A stretch of DNA of 64,000 nucleotides from Juglans regia (taxonomy: Eukaryota; Streptophyta; Magnoliopsida; Fagales; Juglandaceae): positions 16,602,623 through 16,666,622 of the forward strand of contig NC_049909.1 in NCBI RefSeq assembly GCF_001411555.2. The letters run 5' to 3'. The notes beneath the pieces were generated by a model. The model was not told where the DNA came from and made no database searches. It saw only the letters and a list, made by a program, of their open reading frames with translations. Position 1 is the stretch's first letter. The number at the start of each line of letters is the position of its first letter. A program made the translations under genes and the position numbers. Of the stretch, positions 13,813 to 28,065 are shown piece after piece.

Positions 13813-14364
13813 AATTTGTAAGTATTTTTTTTATTAATATATTAAACATATTATTAATGTAGTTATTGTCATTTTTGTTAATATAAAAAAAATTAAAATT
13901 TTAAAATTTTTTAATAACTGCAATGAATTTCAATAGAAGTTGAGTATGTACTCTGCAAGTTGTAAGTAACATGACTCTTCTAATTATTGTGGACACAACT
14001 TTAGAACCATTTCTCATTTATATATATATATATATATGATTTTAATGGTTATTTAATTTATTAATATATGGTTGGGTGATTACTTCATATTTAAGAATAT
14101 TATGGTACCTTGCCGACAATTGATTGACTTGTGGAATTTGAAGACATTTTTTTATTATTATTTTCATTTGAATTCAACAATTTCTTTTTTAAAAAAAATA
14201 AGTATTTTACATCCGTACACATTCAATAATATTCAATGTAAAACATGGAAAAACACTTGCAATTTTTGTCAGAATTTGAGGAAATTGTCCAAAAGGGAAA
14301 CTTATGAATACACCTAGATATTAAGAGAAGAAACTAAACATAATTAAGAATATTAAAAAATAAT

Positions 14365-14526
14365 ATTGTCATAGTCATAAAAAGATTATATAAAAATAAT
14401 CTCACGAATTGACGTGATTTTATGTGATCTGTTTAATCTATTTTATAATTTGACGAATCACATGAAATTATTTTAATTTATAAAATTACTTTTATATAAT
14501 TTATTTACGATTAAAATATTTCTCTT
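14365..14526. repeat. Family B palindrome
   Basis: The left arm is aaaaagattatataaaaataatctcacgaattgacg and the right arm is an approximate inverse. The centre is tttatgtgatctgtttaatcta. Confidence 0.5.
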
Positions 14527-16412
14527 AAAAAAATGAACTTAATTTTCCAGACAACTCAAAGTTTTATAAATTTCTGGGGGTCCAAAAATTAAATTATTGG
14601 AAATTTGATGTGAAGACAAAGTGGGCCACAAAAGAAAGTTAAGACCCACCTGAGTCGTACAGATTTCATCCATTTGTAATTTAACCACAAACCTCCAAAA
14701 AAAAAAATCACATTCTGCTGGCAGCATCGTTGCATTGGCAGCATCATCAATATGGAGCAATTTTATTTTTATTTTTATTTTTATTTTTTGGGTTAAAAAA
14801 CAAAAGCCATAAATACAGAAAATCAGTGGTCCCTTGGATCTCAGCAGGGTATCAAAATACTTAAAATGCTACTGTACCCATCACATCAAGGCATTACTCA
14901 TTATTATTATTAATTTTAAATTTTAAATTTTTTATATATAAATATATATTAATTAGGGGGTGAGAAATGTCCAAATGCCTGTAAATAACCACGAATACAA
15001 GGCAGGCAGGCAAGTGTATGTTTTTTGTTGCTGCCTAATCTGACACCAACTCGCATAGTTTAAGAGCTGCATGTCTTTGGGACCAACTCTGAGGATTTCT
15101 GACTTTTATAACTCTCTTCAGAAACTGATCTTCCATTGTGGGTTGGTTGCACTATTATTTTGTGGTCCTCACGGCGAGGATTCTATATATGAACCTTTTT
15201 TTTTTTTCAAGCATAGATATAAGGCTATGCATATATAGCACAATTACTCTTGAATAATAATATACTATTTGATACGACAGAATTTTATAATTATAAAATA
15301 ATTTAAATTTAAAAATGCTCTTAAAAATTAAATGTGACATGTAACACAATCTTAAGTATTATATATATATATATATATATATGATAATTCGGCATGTAGT
15401 CTTGGAAGATAAATAATCAACGCCAAATTTAGATGGGAAATTAATTAATAATTAATCATAATATTGGAAAAGGAAATAATTTGATCATCGGTGCATGAAA
15501 AAAAAAATTGTTTAGAAAATTTAAAGATCACTAAAAATATGTAGATCAGATTGTATATATGAAGGAAAATTGAAAAATGAAATATAAAAAAAAAAAAAAT
15601 CGTTCTATATATTGAAGATCAAGTTTATTGAAGAGTATAAGTGCAATCCTCAAAATGGCCTTCCATCGAGTGTTTTCCGACCTAGAACAAAAACCAAAAG
15701 GGAAAAAGCTAGAAAAAACTACGTAAAATTGTTATAGATGATCATAATAATTAGGATCGAAGAGAGAAAAAAAGAATTGTTGAGAGAGAAGATGATCATT
15801 GATATATATATATATGTATGTATATGTAAACGACATGAGAACTTATCGATTAATCTTATAAGCTAGCTGTTTCCACTTGTTTCTTGATGATCACGAACAA
15901 TCCATATGATCATGATCATGAGAAGAATATATTATATGAAAAATAATGCAGAACATTATTATTTGAGCAAGACGTACAGAAGTATAAATTTTGAAAGCGA
16001 TTCAATCCGGGCTTAATATAAGTTGCATGGAATCACATGATCATGAGCTACGTACCTACTTACGCCACGACGACTACGTACGAACGATGCAAAGCCAATT
16101 ACCAATTATCTATGATTCTATATATATATATATATATATATAAATATATATGCATCAACCTTTTCATTAATTCTAACCACTATTGCAAGCATATTGAGGA
16201 TTGAGATCAGGCAGTACGTATATTATACGTCGCCCCATGACTTTGAATTAGCCTCATGCCTTTGATTCTCAACACTTCTTTAATTTATATGCTATCTCTC
16301 CCTTTCAAAGTTTCTCCATCATGGGGACCAGATTAAAGTTCTGGGCATTAATGGGTACGTACGTACGTAGGAATCAATCAAGCATTCATTCAACCCTAAT
16401 TTTAATTGGCTT

Positions 16413-16448
<36 letters not shown>

Positions 16449-16938
16449 CATTGACCTAATTGGATGCAAACAAGAGAATTAGCATCTGATCATCAATATC
16501 TTGATCATCTCTTTCAAAGGTGCCAATGGAATATATATATATAATTTAGCTAATTAATTCCCCCAGCTGGCTGCCTCTTTTTTATCTCTTTACCACTTCT
16601 TCTTCCTCGGGGGATGGCACAGATCTAGGTCTAGTCTTTTTCATACCTTTACTTTTTCTAACGTATAATGAGGGCAGCTAGGCTTGATTGATTTGGTTTC
16701 TCAATTGGTTTGAGAAATTATAGTGAGGATCAAGTTACTTGGATACAATTGAAAAATCCAAAAGAAGATCAGGAAAATCCCTTTAATTTCCTACCAGTAC
16801 TCTTGCTTTTAATTAAAACCAAGTTTTATCAATTTTTATTACAACTTCTATGGATAAAACAACATGATCACTTCTTCCGAGACAAACTTGCTCATGAAGT
16901 ACTTGCCGATAATTTGTATTTTTATATGAGATCAAGTT

Positions 16939-17113
16939 AATGCTACAGTCATAAAAAAAAATTCATAAAATAAACTCATACTCTAACGTAAATTAATGTG
17001 ATGCATTAAATTTACTTCATAATAAAAAATTTTTACTATTGATGTATCACGTCAAACTACATTAATTTGTGAATTTATTTTTATAAAATTTCTTTATAAC
17101 TAAAATATTTCTC
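16939..17113. repeat. Family B palindrome, one of the clearest copies
   Basis: It runs from aatgctacagtcataaaaaa through a left arm with ataaactcatactctaacgt and a right arm with gtgaatttatttttataaaa, ending ctttataactaaaatatttctc. The arms are near inverse copies. Confidence 0.55.
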
Positions 17114-17639
17114 TTTTAATATTGGACTCCAAGCCCTCGCCTTCTTTTCTTTTTTCTTTTTTCTTTTTCATCATCATGCATGACTCATTGGCTATTAAAA
17201 TATTTTTAAAAAAATTTAAGGTAAATGTTGTTTGAAAATGCGTGAAAGGGAAAAATAGAAAAAAGAAACAGACCACTAGCAATGGATTATACATCTACAT
17301 ATTTGCATAATATGACTTTCAATTAGACTGCATTGAATTATGTATATCCAAAAATTTACTATAAATAGTATTTCTACAAATTTGAAGATATACTATTCAT
17401 TTTCTAAATTTTATTTTCCTACTTTTTTCTCTCTCCTCGCCCCTTTCTCTCTCGACACCAACAGAAACAAATCCTCTCTATCTTTCTCCTTGCTCTCTCT
17501 CACGACACCAATGGAAAAAATTCTGAAAAAAAAATAATTTTAAGAAAAAAATAATAATATCCTTAATAATGATTTTCTTGTAGATTCTTTCAAGTTCGTC
17601 AAGTAAATTTTTTAAGTTCTCTATATTTATAAGCAAATT

Positions 17640-17757
17640 TTTTAACGGTACATAAACAATAAGAGAAAAAATTAATTTTTTAATAATAGATCTCATTCTT
17701 TTTTAAAATATAATTACACGATATTTACGCATTTTACAATTATATATAAAATTACTC
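17640..17757. repeat. Palindromic MITE, family P copy 3 (partial)
   Basis: Shares the aaaaaattaattttttaataatagatctcattctt core and the following aaatataattacacgat segment with the copy at 5578. The left half is short. Confidence 0.45.
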
Positions 17758-20352
17758 AAACAGTAAACTCTATATCCCCTGCTATAAGCATTAACTTCAA
17801 ATTTTACAAAGACAAACATGGCCGTTGCCGAAATGTGCAGTACCATGCATGGAAAAGTGGGGCATGGAGCAAATTATTGCCTCTTCAGGAGGGAAGAAGG
17901 AATTAATGTTGTTGTACACGTGATTATGAACGATCTCAATAATAATATATAATAAGTAATGTTATATATCACACTCTTATCTTATTTTGATCATACTAAA
18001 TAGTATATAATATATTTATTATCATTAGATGATAAAAAACTATACAATAAATGATCATTTAATGATGATCATAAATATATCATATCTTACTTAATTGAAT
18101 GAAAATGAAATGATAGTATATGGTATATAGAATTTTCTAAAAATAAATCTCTTCCGCTTTTTTCTAATCTTTATAAGAATTTTAGTGCATAAATTAAGAT
18201 ATATAGAAATAGATACAATAATACGTACATGAGCTTTTCGATATGTATCATTCTCCGGATATAGAGCTTACAAATTTCAGACCCATCCTCTCATCTCACA
18301 ATTAATTAGGTGATAAGACTACTTGAGCAAAATTTGTCTTTCGCAAAAGACATGAAATGAATTAATATTAAAATTAAAAATTAAATAAAATATTGTTAAA
18401 ATATATTTTTTTAATATTATTTTATTTTAAAATTTTAAAAAATTAAATTATTTATTTTATTTTATATAAAAATTTAAAAAAATTATAATGATTAAATGAA
18501 ATGAATTGAGAGGAATTATGAAAACAAACTATATCTTATTGATTAGTATATATATATATATAATTACAAGAAAAAGATTTATTTGTTGTCCGTTATTTAT
18601 TATAAAAATGATTATTTTTTTATTAAAATAATCAATTTTTATCTTAAATAATCTTTTTCATTATAAATAAATAACTATTCGATTTTCTAATATTAATTAA
18701 TTCCCTTTCTCTAGGAAAACGACACATTAATAAAACTTAACCCGTCAGATACACATACCGCGTGCACATGCAATATCAAAGAACCAAGAAGGATGGGCTC
18801 TCTCTATTTCTAATGATTCTCACAGCTTTTCTAGTTTATTGTTTCTCAGATTTTCTAAGGAAGAATCCAAAAAAGCTTGGAACCAAGCAGTAGCTAGCTA
18901 GCCACTCAATTCTGGTACCTACATGAACATCGATATCTTGGCATTAATCTTCTTCTTCTTCTTCTTCATTTTAATCGCATCATTTACGAAGTTGCATGCA
19001 CGTGGAAACTCCAAAAAGAAAATGTTTGCATGTTGATCAACCAAAAAAATATTATATTTATATATATATATATATATCAGCATGTCGATCTGTAGGTATT
19101 TTGATATTGGTACTGTTCGATGGAATTATAAGCCGCAAACTCATTCATTTTTCTCTTGTTTATTTTTGGTGATTGTTGTTTAGGGTTCTCGATGGGAGAA
19201 GGCTTTTTTCCATGAGAACTTCTGGCTTGATCATCAGAAGAGCTTTTTTCAAATTATGGAAGTCATTTTCGTACGTACAAGCTGGTAAGAGTACTGATAT
19301 GTTTGGCTCTCGTCATTTTCTGAAAAGAAAAAGAAACACCCATTTATTTTGTCAGGGAAATGATGAGATTTTTTAATTAAATATGCATACCCCCCTCGAA
19401 TCATTATAACAAATAGAAGCCATGCCATGCCATGCCATGCCAAGTAGGGCATTGATATGTAAACAAGTTCAAAACAGAGGAGCGTCATGAGGGAAAGTTG
19501 TTCATTTGATATATTAATATGTCATTTTCAAGCTGGATGATCATCCAAATTTGACTAATCTAATAAGCCTCTAAGAAATGGGTAAGTAGAAAGTCTGACC
19601 TTTGGGTGGTTTAGGTTAGCTTAAGTTTGGGTAGTGAAGTGATCTTAAATGATATGTAAATAATTAATAATAATAAAATATTAAATAATAATAAAAATTA
19701 TATAAAAATAATAATTAAATATTAAATAATAGAGATCCCTCCACTTTCTAAACACAGTCTATTTAATATTGGGAGGGAGTAAATGGAATCCATGACAACA
19801 CTAGTACTCAATGTATCACCCACCCACCCACCCGAAACTAATCCATCGAAAGGAAAAAATAAACAACACATTTTCCAATGAAAAATATATATATATTTGA
19901 AATTAACTAGACAGCATAACACGAAATTCTTCCATGTATTCACCTGTACCCCTAATTTATTTTCACGTGATGAAATCAGATCTACTATCTTTTAAACTTA
20001 AAATGTTAGAAAGTAATGAAACTAATCGTTTAAATTCTTCAACACCAATTAGAAACATAGAATAATAAATAAATACTGATTTAAACAAGTACTCGAAGCA
20101 TTAACTTTTATTTTATTCGATATATATTGAGAGAAACTTGAAATATAAGACAGATTCATTGATATATAGTTTAATGAATAATAAGATGATCAGGTAAGTG
20201 GGCATATTTATAACTTTTAGATATCGAGAGATCAGAGATGTTATGCTTTGCTTTTGATCTTTTGCTTTTGTTCCATGGCCTGTATATTAGATCATCTTGA
20301 AGATTGGAAGATAGCCACAGGTACTAGAGATGATGGTGAGAAGGCATGGGTG

Positions 20353-20353
<1 letters not shown>

Positions 20354-20398
<45 letters not shown>
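20354..20398. repeat. (AT)n microsatellite, about 45 bp
   Basis: Uninterrupted TA alternation. It is one of the three longest in the window. Confidence 0.95.
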
Positions 20399-20402
<4 letters not shown>

Positions 20403-21306
20403 CTGCTGCTGATGACTTTCCCACAACCTCAACCAACATTATTAAGAAAAGAAGCTGACAAAGGAAAAGTCTCCTTCCTATGTAGAGTACAACCTCAACA
20501 GTCCATGCACACCACCCCCCAACCCCACCTCTCTTTAAAAGTTTATGGTATTGGTGTCTGTATTTTTCTTTCCTTTGCCTCCACGTTGTCTACCCTTTTC
20601 CCTCTTGACCTTCTATCTGATGCTATCATTAACTCATGCCACCTCTCTCACTTATTTGGCACATCTTCCCATTTCAAATCTCCTTTCCCTTGCCTCCCTG
20701 ATCTGATCTCTCTAGCTAGCTAGCTAAGGATTGCCCACCTACCTCAGTTAAAAAATAAATAAATAAGGAAAAGGGTAATAAATTAAAGATGGAGATGATG
20801 ACTTTTCTTCATTGAAATCTCTTTTCCAATCTCGATGATTTTGTAAGATGACCTTGTGCATGTTTCAAACTTTGTGTTATAGGTAGGTTTTCAAAACCAT
20901 TTCTACACAAATAAATCTCATTTACATGTCATGCACCATACCCATTTGTCAATCTAATAGATTACAAACAAGTCATCTTTTTATCATCAGGATCCTCTTC
21001 TTGACTATGCATGCCAAATAATATGGGTCCAGACCTGTAATCCATTACTTTTTTTTATACTTTTTTCCTTTAAGTGTCCTATTGGTTATAATGGAGCTAT
21101 TGTAGAGCGGGGGCTTCTGTCCCTTCTATTTCTTGCATAATGACTAAACACAACTCTCTCTCTCCCTCATCAAATGTGGGTGGATTTCTCCCTTTCGAAT
21201 CCAAAGAAAATTAGAAAAACAGTAAGAATTAGATCAGTTCAAGAGTAATTACACATGAGTTATTCTAGTCTTAATTTATTCTGTAGAGCACACTATTCAG
21301 ATCAAG

Positions 21307-21507
21307 GAGACGTATGGATTCGAAGATGACTTGAGATGAGTTGAGATGAGTTGAGATGGATTGTGAATAGTAATGAAATGAATTGTAAATAGTAGTGAGA
21401 TTTGTGAGTTAAAGTTGCTGAATAGTAATGAATAGTAGTGAGATGAGTTGAGTTGAGCTGAGATGAGCTAAGATGAACTGAGATGACTTGCGAATCCAAA
21501 CTGTGCC
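21307..21507. mobile_element. MITE of the TTTGGAT family (family G), GAGATGAG-rich
   Basis: It starts tatggattcgaagatgactt and ends gatgacttgcgaatccaaac. Both ends carry repeated gagatgagttgagatg words. The terminal GGATTCG/CGAATCC pair and the interior place it with the copies at 25426, 36360, 46054 and others. Confidence 0.55.
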
Positions 21508-22984
21508 TTAAATAGTAAGAATTTTCTTTAAATTAAATTACATCATATAAATATTTTATTAATTATTATAAATTAGATAATAATTAAAGGGGTTGTATAT
21601 TTTTACCAAGAACCAACTATGGAGGGACCAAATGTTTTTGGGATAACCAGCTAAGAATCAAATGGAAAGCAAGGTAGGTAGGTACGTAGCTTTAGCACTC
21701 GGTACCATGTATTTTCTCCGGCCTTCTTTTTTTATTCCACCGTCGAGATGTACACATTGCAGTACACAAAAAACCGAAATTGACATATGACAAAACAGCT
21801 TTTGGGTTCACATGCACACTATAATTGGGCTAAATTAATAGGACCAAAGGAAAGTAAAGGAACGCTTCTTCTCTTGTACCCAATCCATTCACTGTTTCAC
21901 AGACAGACCCCTATTAATCCTCCTCTGTTTTTTTTTTTTTATTGTTGGCAATTAGTAAGCCATTTACTAGAATAAAAACAATGGGGTATACTTCTTTGTA
22001 CTCTTTACCCCTAAGGGACCCAATTATTTTTTTCCCCTATTTCTCTTTGCTTTGGCTGTCAGCAATTATGGAATTGGTAGGAATTTGAAATCAGGCACAT
22101 CATGTGATCTACATATGTCTTTGGGAGACATGAAATTCAAAGCACTTGTACCAATTTCTAGTGCATTTTATTTCGATCCAAAATTATTACCCACTTTTTT
22201 TTGGTATTGGCAACTTTTATTGTTACCTAATTTCTCTTAATTAAGATTGATTGTGTAATTGTGTTTTTTGTAAGTTTTTTTTTTTTCCCTTATTGCCACC
22301 TCTGATCATTTTAACAACCCATTTACATAAGTTAAGCATGCGTGTTAATAATACATCATTTATACTGAGACTCGAAAGCTTCCACATCAGTAATATGTTG
22401 AGTATATAAAAAAATAGTACTTATAAATAGAGTTTCTCTTCGAACAATATAAATAATAATAATAATTAATGACATCATGATTTCATAATCGATATTTTTT
22501 TTTCTTTTAAAAATGATCGATGTTCACAAATTTTCTTATGTTCTTCAAGGAAAATTTAGATGATTCTAAATTGAATGGACATTCCTTTCAAATCTGTTGA
22601 TCATCTTATCCCTTAGTCTCATTGGTAAGTACCTCTCAGTCATGTGGAGTATATATATATATATATATTCATATGCTAGCATATATAACACGTTAAACAC
22701 AAATTAAACAGAACATGAGACACATGATGATAAGATATATATGCATGTAGACAAGACCAAAACCAAAGTTTGTTTGTTCTATTATGCAGATGTAAGCTGA
22801 GACGACAGAAACATTGTTATATTATTGTCGTTGCATGCCCATTATTATTTTTCAAGCATTAATGTGAAAATGAAAACCCTAGTTATAAGTCTTCCATGCG
22901 GTATTATCATTATTCAGTCATGTGTAGAACTTCTGGTGGTGGTATTGCTCCTGCTACGTCTATTTATGACAACTATTTTGGCTC

Positions 22985-22989
<5 letters not shown>

Positions 22990-23029
<40 letters not shown>
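22990..23029. repeat. (AT)n microsatellite, about 40 bp
   Basis: Uninterrupted TA alternation about 330 bp before a second, 45-bp tract. Confidence 0.95.
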
Positions 23030-23033
<4 letters not shown>

Positions 23034-23356
23034 GTAAACAAAAAAGAAAAAGAAGGAAATTTTAACACCTTCTTTCTAGCTTTTGTTCTCAAAGATTCTT
23101 TGGTGCCCCATCAAAGAAAGAAAATTTCAATTTTTCAAGAGGAACTTTTTTCCCAGAGACAAATGCATGCTAGATATGCCATTCATTCAAAATGATGATC
23201 ATGATGATCAATTAATTTGCAGGCCAAATAATTAAAAGATATTTACAAACATTACCTAACAACTAACCTAAACATGTTGGAATTAAGAAATGGGCTAAAT
23301 AATTATTACCTCTCACACACAAAAAAGTGCTTAAAAACGTGCAAGTTGAATACATC

Positions 23357-23359
<3 letters not shown>

Positions 23360-23404
<45 letters not shown>
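23360..23404. repeat. (AT)n microsatellite next to the CACTA element
   Basis: Uninterrupted TA alternation that ends 21 bp before the left end of the CACTA element. Confidence 0.95.
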
Positions 23405-23407
<3 letters not shown>

Positions 23408-23425
23408 GCGCACAATGCATGCCAA

Positions 23426-23778
23426 CACTACAAGAAAAACGGTCTATTGTGGCGATTTTTTGTCTGATGCAAATAATATCGCCCAATAAGCAATTATTCA
23501 CGGCGATTTTTGGGTCGATGCTACTTCGAATGGGCACATTTTAGATTTACCTTTTGCAGCGATTTTAAACACATTTAGGGTGTATTTTTAGAATAATTGC
23601 TGCAAAAAAAAATTATTCGTGATGATATTTTAGTTTCGCTAGCTAACACTTTAAATGAGTCAACAATTGCGACGAAACTCTGACGCAGCATAAATCACTG
23701 CAAATGATCATATGCAACTATTTATGAGATTATTTGTGACGAATTTAAGCACTACAAAAAGTCATTTTTCTTGTAGTG
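23426..23778. mobile_element. Non-autonomous CACTA (En/Spm) element with CAA target duplication
   Basis: The left end is CACTACAAGAAAAA and the right end is TTTTTCTTGTAGTG, perfect terminal inverted repeats of the CACTA superfamily. The flanking three bases are CAA on both sides (23423-23425 and 23779-23781), the 3-bp duplication expected. The 353-bp interior has repeated ggcgatttttt/gcagcgatttt subterminal words and no transposase. Near the right end a second cactacaaaaag motif forms a small foldback with the terminus. Confidence 0.9.
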
Positions 23779-24076
23779 CAATGAGCCATATATATATAAT
23801 AGGGTACAAGAGTACACCAAGTCTTTAATAATCTCATTAATTAATTTTTGGCGTTTTGAAAATGCCGACAACCTACACTTATTGCACTCTTGTCCAAAGA
23901 AAATGGATGATCCCATCCCTTTAACCCTATATATTTTCAATCTCATCCAATCTTACTGCCTTGTCCAAACACACACCAATAATCTTGCTTTGAAATCGTC
24001 AAGTCTTGTACGTACTACAATAATAGTAGATCTAACAATCTCTCAAGCATGATCGAGTTCATTGAGTTGCATCAAA

Positions 24077-24106
<30 letters not shown>

Positions 24107-24107
<1 letters not shown>

Positions 24108-24272
24108 AAACTTTAGATATAAGAGATTACACAAAAAAAAATCTATAAATTGATGTGGTTTGATGTTAAATTATTTTTATTATAAAGTAGATCTAACGAA
24201 TCCCATGAAACCACATGATCAGTTTGTAAATTTACTTTATATAATTGACTTTATGTATGTAACAGTTCTCTA
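24107..24272. repeat. Family B palindrome
   Basis: Contains aaaaaaatctataaattgatgtggtttgatgttaa, then tattataaagtagatctaacg, then the inverse arm aaaccacatgatcagtttgtaaatttac. Confidence 0.55.
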
Positions 24273-24649
24273 AAAAAAACCATATTAAGGATGAATTTGG
24301 CAAGAATTGGTTGTCTTTATATATTTCATGCAAGAATTGAGCAAAACGTCACAATGTTTTTTCCCCAAAAAAAATGGATCCTTTTTTTTTTTAATCCATG
24401 GTTATGATCTATATGTATTAGGTGGGGTGCATCACAATTTTTTTTTTTTTTTAAATAGAAAGGTATTGCTAAATATTATGATCATTATCTATTATATTTT
24501 GTCTTACACAACCATGAACGGGTCCTACTTGCTGATCATGGAAAAAAAAAAAAAAGGAGCCTTTATAGAGGGGAAAAGTTAGCATGTATGAGGATAAGCA
24601 AGCGACAAAACTTCGAACAATCAACCATATTATTATTGTTGTTTTTGTT

Positions 24650-24822
24650 GTTATAGTCTCAATTTAATTATATCATAAATATTTTAATCACAAAGAAATT
24701 TCATAAAAGTAAATTTATAAACTGACTTGACTTGATATGATATATTAGATTGTAAATCTGCTAATTTTACTATAGAGTAGATCTAACGTATCATATAAAA
24801 TCATATAAATAATCTGATGGGA
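24650..24822. repeat. Family B palindrome
   Basis: Contains cataaaagtaaatttataaactgacttgacttgat and a centre with tttactatagagtagatctaacgtatc. The second arm is incomplete. Confidence 0.5.
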
Positions 24823-25425
24823 TATTTGAACCAAGCACCCACATAATTTAAGTTAGGATTTACGTAACATTTCAAGAAAATTAAGTTTGGGATATTTGGC
24901 ATTTCTTCTTTGGATTTTTTGTCTCTTGGAATACTTTATACTATGTAACATAATTATGGGAGATGATGGATCAGTTTTCCACCTTCTTGCCTTTGACCCG
25001 ATCGATACAAAAATCCCAAACTGTGCCGTGTTCCTAAATCAAGCATTAATTAATCAGATAATTAACATTTCTTGACCATAAGGATAAGCCACCACACCAA
25101 TAATCTTGTTGTTTGGGGCATTATCTTTTAGGTTTTAGTGGTTTGAGGATGGACACAATCGCAGCTGTTGAGGGATTTAGATCAAAGTTTCTGTACGTAG
25201 GACCATGAAAGATCTCAATCTTGAGTTTTTAATATCTCTTCGGGTTTTATCTATGTTATTTTTTGTCCTAAATTTTATCATTTTCAGTCACAGATAGTGA
25301 TGCGACAAGTTTGAAGTATCTTACTTTATTCAGACGGTCTCAAATTAGATGCCACTTGAACAGTTAATACACTATCTCCTTTTTTTATTATTATTTTAGG
25401 CCAAATTAATAGCAAATACCCTAAA

Positions 25426-25695
25426 GCTACGTTTGGATGTTGAGCTGACTTCAGTTCTTAGATATTAAGTAGTGGAGAGAGTTATGTGAGGCACATCTAA
25501 ACTAAGTTTAAAGTGTGTTTGGATATTAAGATGAGTTTAGTACTTTTTATGAGAAGTTGATAAAGGTTGTGGGTCCCACGTATAAGGAGGTTTTGAGTTG
25601 AGATGAGTTTAATAATTTGAGAGTTGGGTGTTTGAATGTTAAACTCAGTTTAAAATTAGACTGAACTTAGCTGAGTCTTGTAACCAAACGCAGCC
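25426..25695. mobile_element. Family G MITE
   Basis: The left end is gctacgtttggatgttgagctg and the right end is ttgtaaccaaacgcagcc, approximate inverted repeats. The interior keeps the phrases tgtgggtcccac and gagttgagatgagttt seen, on the other strand, in the copies at 36360, 38211, 42189 and 55306. Confidence 0.65.
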
Positions 25696-27616
25696 TAAGT
25701 TAATCCTATGAACCACCTTGTTTCTTCAATCCAGGTTAGATTAGAGCTAGCCATTTGAAGTGTTGATTCATTTTTCCATGTTTTAAATTCCCTACTTGAT
25801 CTACTACCTCTTACCCCTACATGCAATAGAGCAACACAATACCTTGAATTAGGCAAAAAAAAAAAACATCAAAGCTAATTGCATGCATGTACAAACTTTT
25901 GGTGAGACATGTTAGGGGTTCTAGAATAGTGTGCAAAACCACATGGCCCTGTGGGACTTGGCAGACAAACATGATCTTATTGAAATCCTTCTTCTTCTTC
26001 TTTTTTTTACCAGAACAGTTTAAGGCATAAACTAGTGGCATTGGACTGGCTGAAATTGCAGGCTCTGATAGTAACAGTTCACAATTATAGAGAGGCCATG
26101 ATTCTTGGCTGCACATACACATGGGGGAAGACTTTCTTTTAGAAAAAGAGGAATATCATGTAAACCAAACATCATCACATAAAACTGATTCTCCCTTGTC
26201 AATTTTGAGGTTTCTTGATAGCCATTACAGGGGGCATATTGTGTATATCTTTCTTTTTAACTGAAGGGACTTGGCAGCACCGTTACCATGTGATATTCTT
26301 ACCTTTTCTTTCACTACATTTAAGTAATGATGCGTGTTTATCATTTTTCTATTTTAAAAGAGTAATGATACCTACACAATATATTTCACAACATATATTG
26401 TAAAAAAAATGGTATTTTTACAGGGTTTTAGCGGCGGTCAAAGGCCACGAAAACAAAAAACCACACAATTTTGTGGTGTTTTTATATATATAAAATAACC
26501 ATTGAGCCATCACTTGTGGTGTTTATATATATATATATATATATATATAAATATGGAACTTTGAAATACCCTTGTGCGCATTATATTCACCTGGCAATAT
26601 GATCACAAACATTGGGGTCTTTTGGGTAATATTCATGTCTTTGTGTCTTTTTGGTGGGATATAATAATTTAGTCCAAATGAATTAAGATTAATAATTAGA
26701 AATAATCATGATTAAGATTAATAACAGGTTGGGAGCACTCGCCATGATGATGGGATTGATTAATTTGAAAAAAGCCCTAGAAAAGTTGATGTTGAGATAA
26801 GTATGATAGCCTTGTTTCGAAGGAAAATGGCCTAGAAAGATTGATATCATCCACCAAGAAATTAAAGTAGTTTTTTTTTTTTTTTTAATTTTTTTCCCTC
26901 TGAATATCATCAACAAAGTAGTTAGTTGTGCGTTGAGAGGGAATGTAGGAGAATAAAGCAAGAAAAGCAAACCCCATTAAAAGAAACCCACAAAGATTAA
27001 TGGTTCAGAAAAAAAGCTTGGCAAAGAGACACTCTCATAAGGATGGAATTTCTTTATCATGATGAGCTGCTTTTAGTTAGAACCCATTGAGAATTTTTTC
27101 TTATTTTTGTGTTGTAGACTTCCTTTTTTTAACAATCCATGCGCATTAATCCCACTGCCGTTTGGGTTTATATGATCTATTTTATTAGGTTTCGGCCTCC
27201 CAATGAATGGTGTGCATCTTGGGCCTTTCAAACACAAATAATGCCATTAGAAATTCTTTGGTCCCTTTTGACCTCAAAAGAAGAACTACTTGTTTTTGGT
27301 TTTTTTTTTTCTTAATTCCAATTGAAAGAACCAAATATATAGATAGAAAAGAAGTATTAACTTGACAATTGCTGAGCACCATTTCCATTGGCTTATAAAC
27401 AAACCGTCCGTCAATCATGACCGAGTTAAAGAGCAATGTATAATGGAGGAAAGCTTTCAGATAGATCAGAGATATGACATCACTTGAAAACCACATATTC
27501 CAAATTATTTTGGTGTTTCTTGCAAGATTGAGAATTTGAAGTCTCTTTCTGCTACTGACCCACTTTTCTTATAGCCCAAAGAGGCTGCCACCGAATTTTT
27601 TTCATTTTCCTGAATA

Positions 27617-27647
<31 letters not shown>

Positions 27648-28065
27648 TTCCTTTTTGTTTTGAAGATTAGACGGCTATGGTACCCCTTTTATTTAACCTT
27701 GAAAGTCAAATTTAGAAAAGTCAAAACTAACAGAACCTTGTGGAAATCTCAGGAAAACAAACAAATATGTAAATATAAAAGCAATGGGAACCTGCTTCTC
27801 TAGACCATCATGTCGGTGGCATCTTCCTTTATAAAATTGCAGAAATTCACATCAAAGAGTATCCTATCATCCAGCCTGCACAAATCAGAATTGGTTGTTT
27901 GTTATGTTGGGACTTGGAATAATACAAGGTTTAGACTTTGGACTGGAGTAGATAGCTATGACTTGATTTCAACATCCAAATTTAAAACCTGTACACATTT
28001 CCAAATCCAAATCCAATAAATTCTCAAAAGATATTAAAATCTGAATATAATTAGATAGGCTGTGT

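Larger units (their letters stand above)
9361..23425. other. Gene desert of AT-rich DNA and small repeats
   Basis: I find no supported gene in these 14 kb. Open frames are short, or are translations of (AT)n, poly-T or CT-rich runs. (AT)n tracts occur near 13203-13228, 14019-14038, 15359-15382, 16121-16141, 16424-16448 and 22650-22668, with larger ones listed separately. The pyrimidine-rich stretches near 10590-10850 and 20400-20720 look like promoter or UTR sequence but lead to no recognisable coding exon. Confidence 0.5.

Noticed and set aside
14725..14755. gcagcatcatcaa, similar to the star strand of miR172
   Set aside because: No matching mature sequence or stem is found nearby, and the match is too short.
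20346..20723. 125-codon frame after an (AT)n tract
   Set aside because: The start is a Tyr-Ile repeat from TA alternation, and the rest is pyrimidine-rich with no family resemblance.
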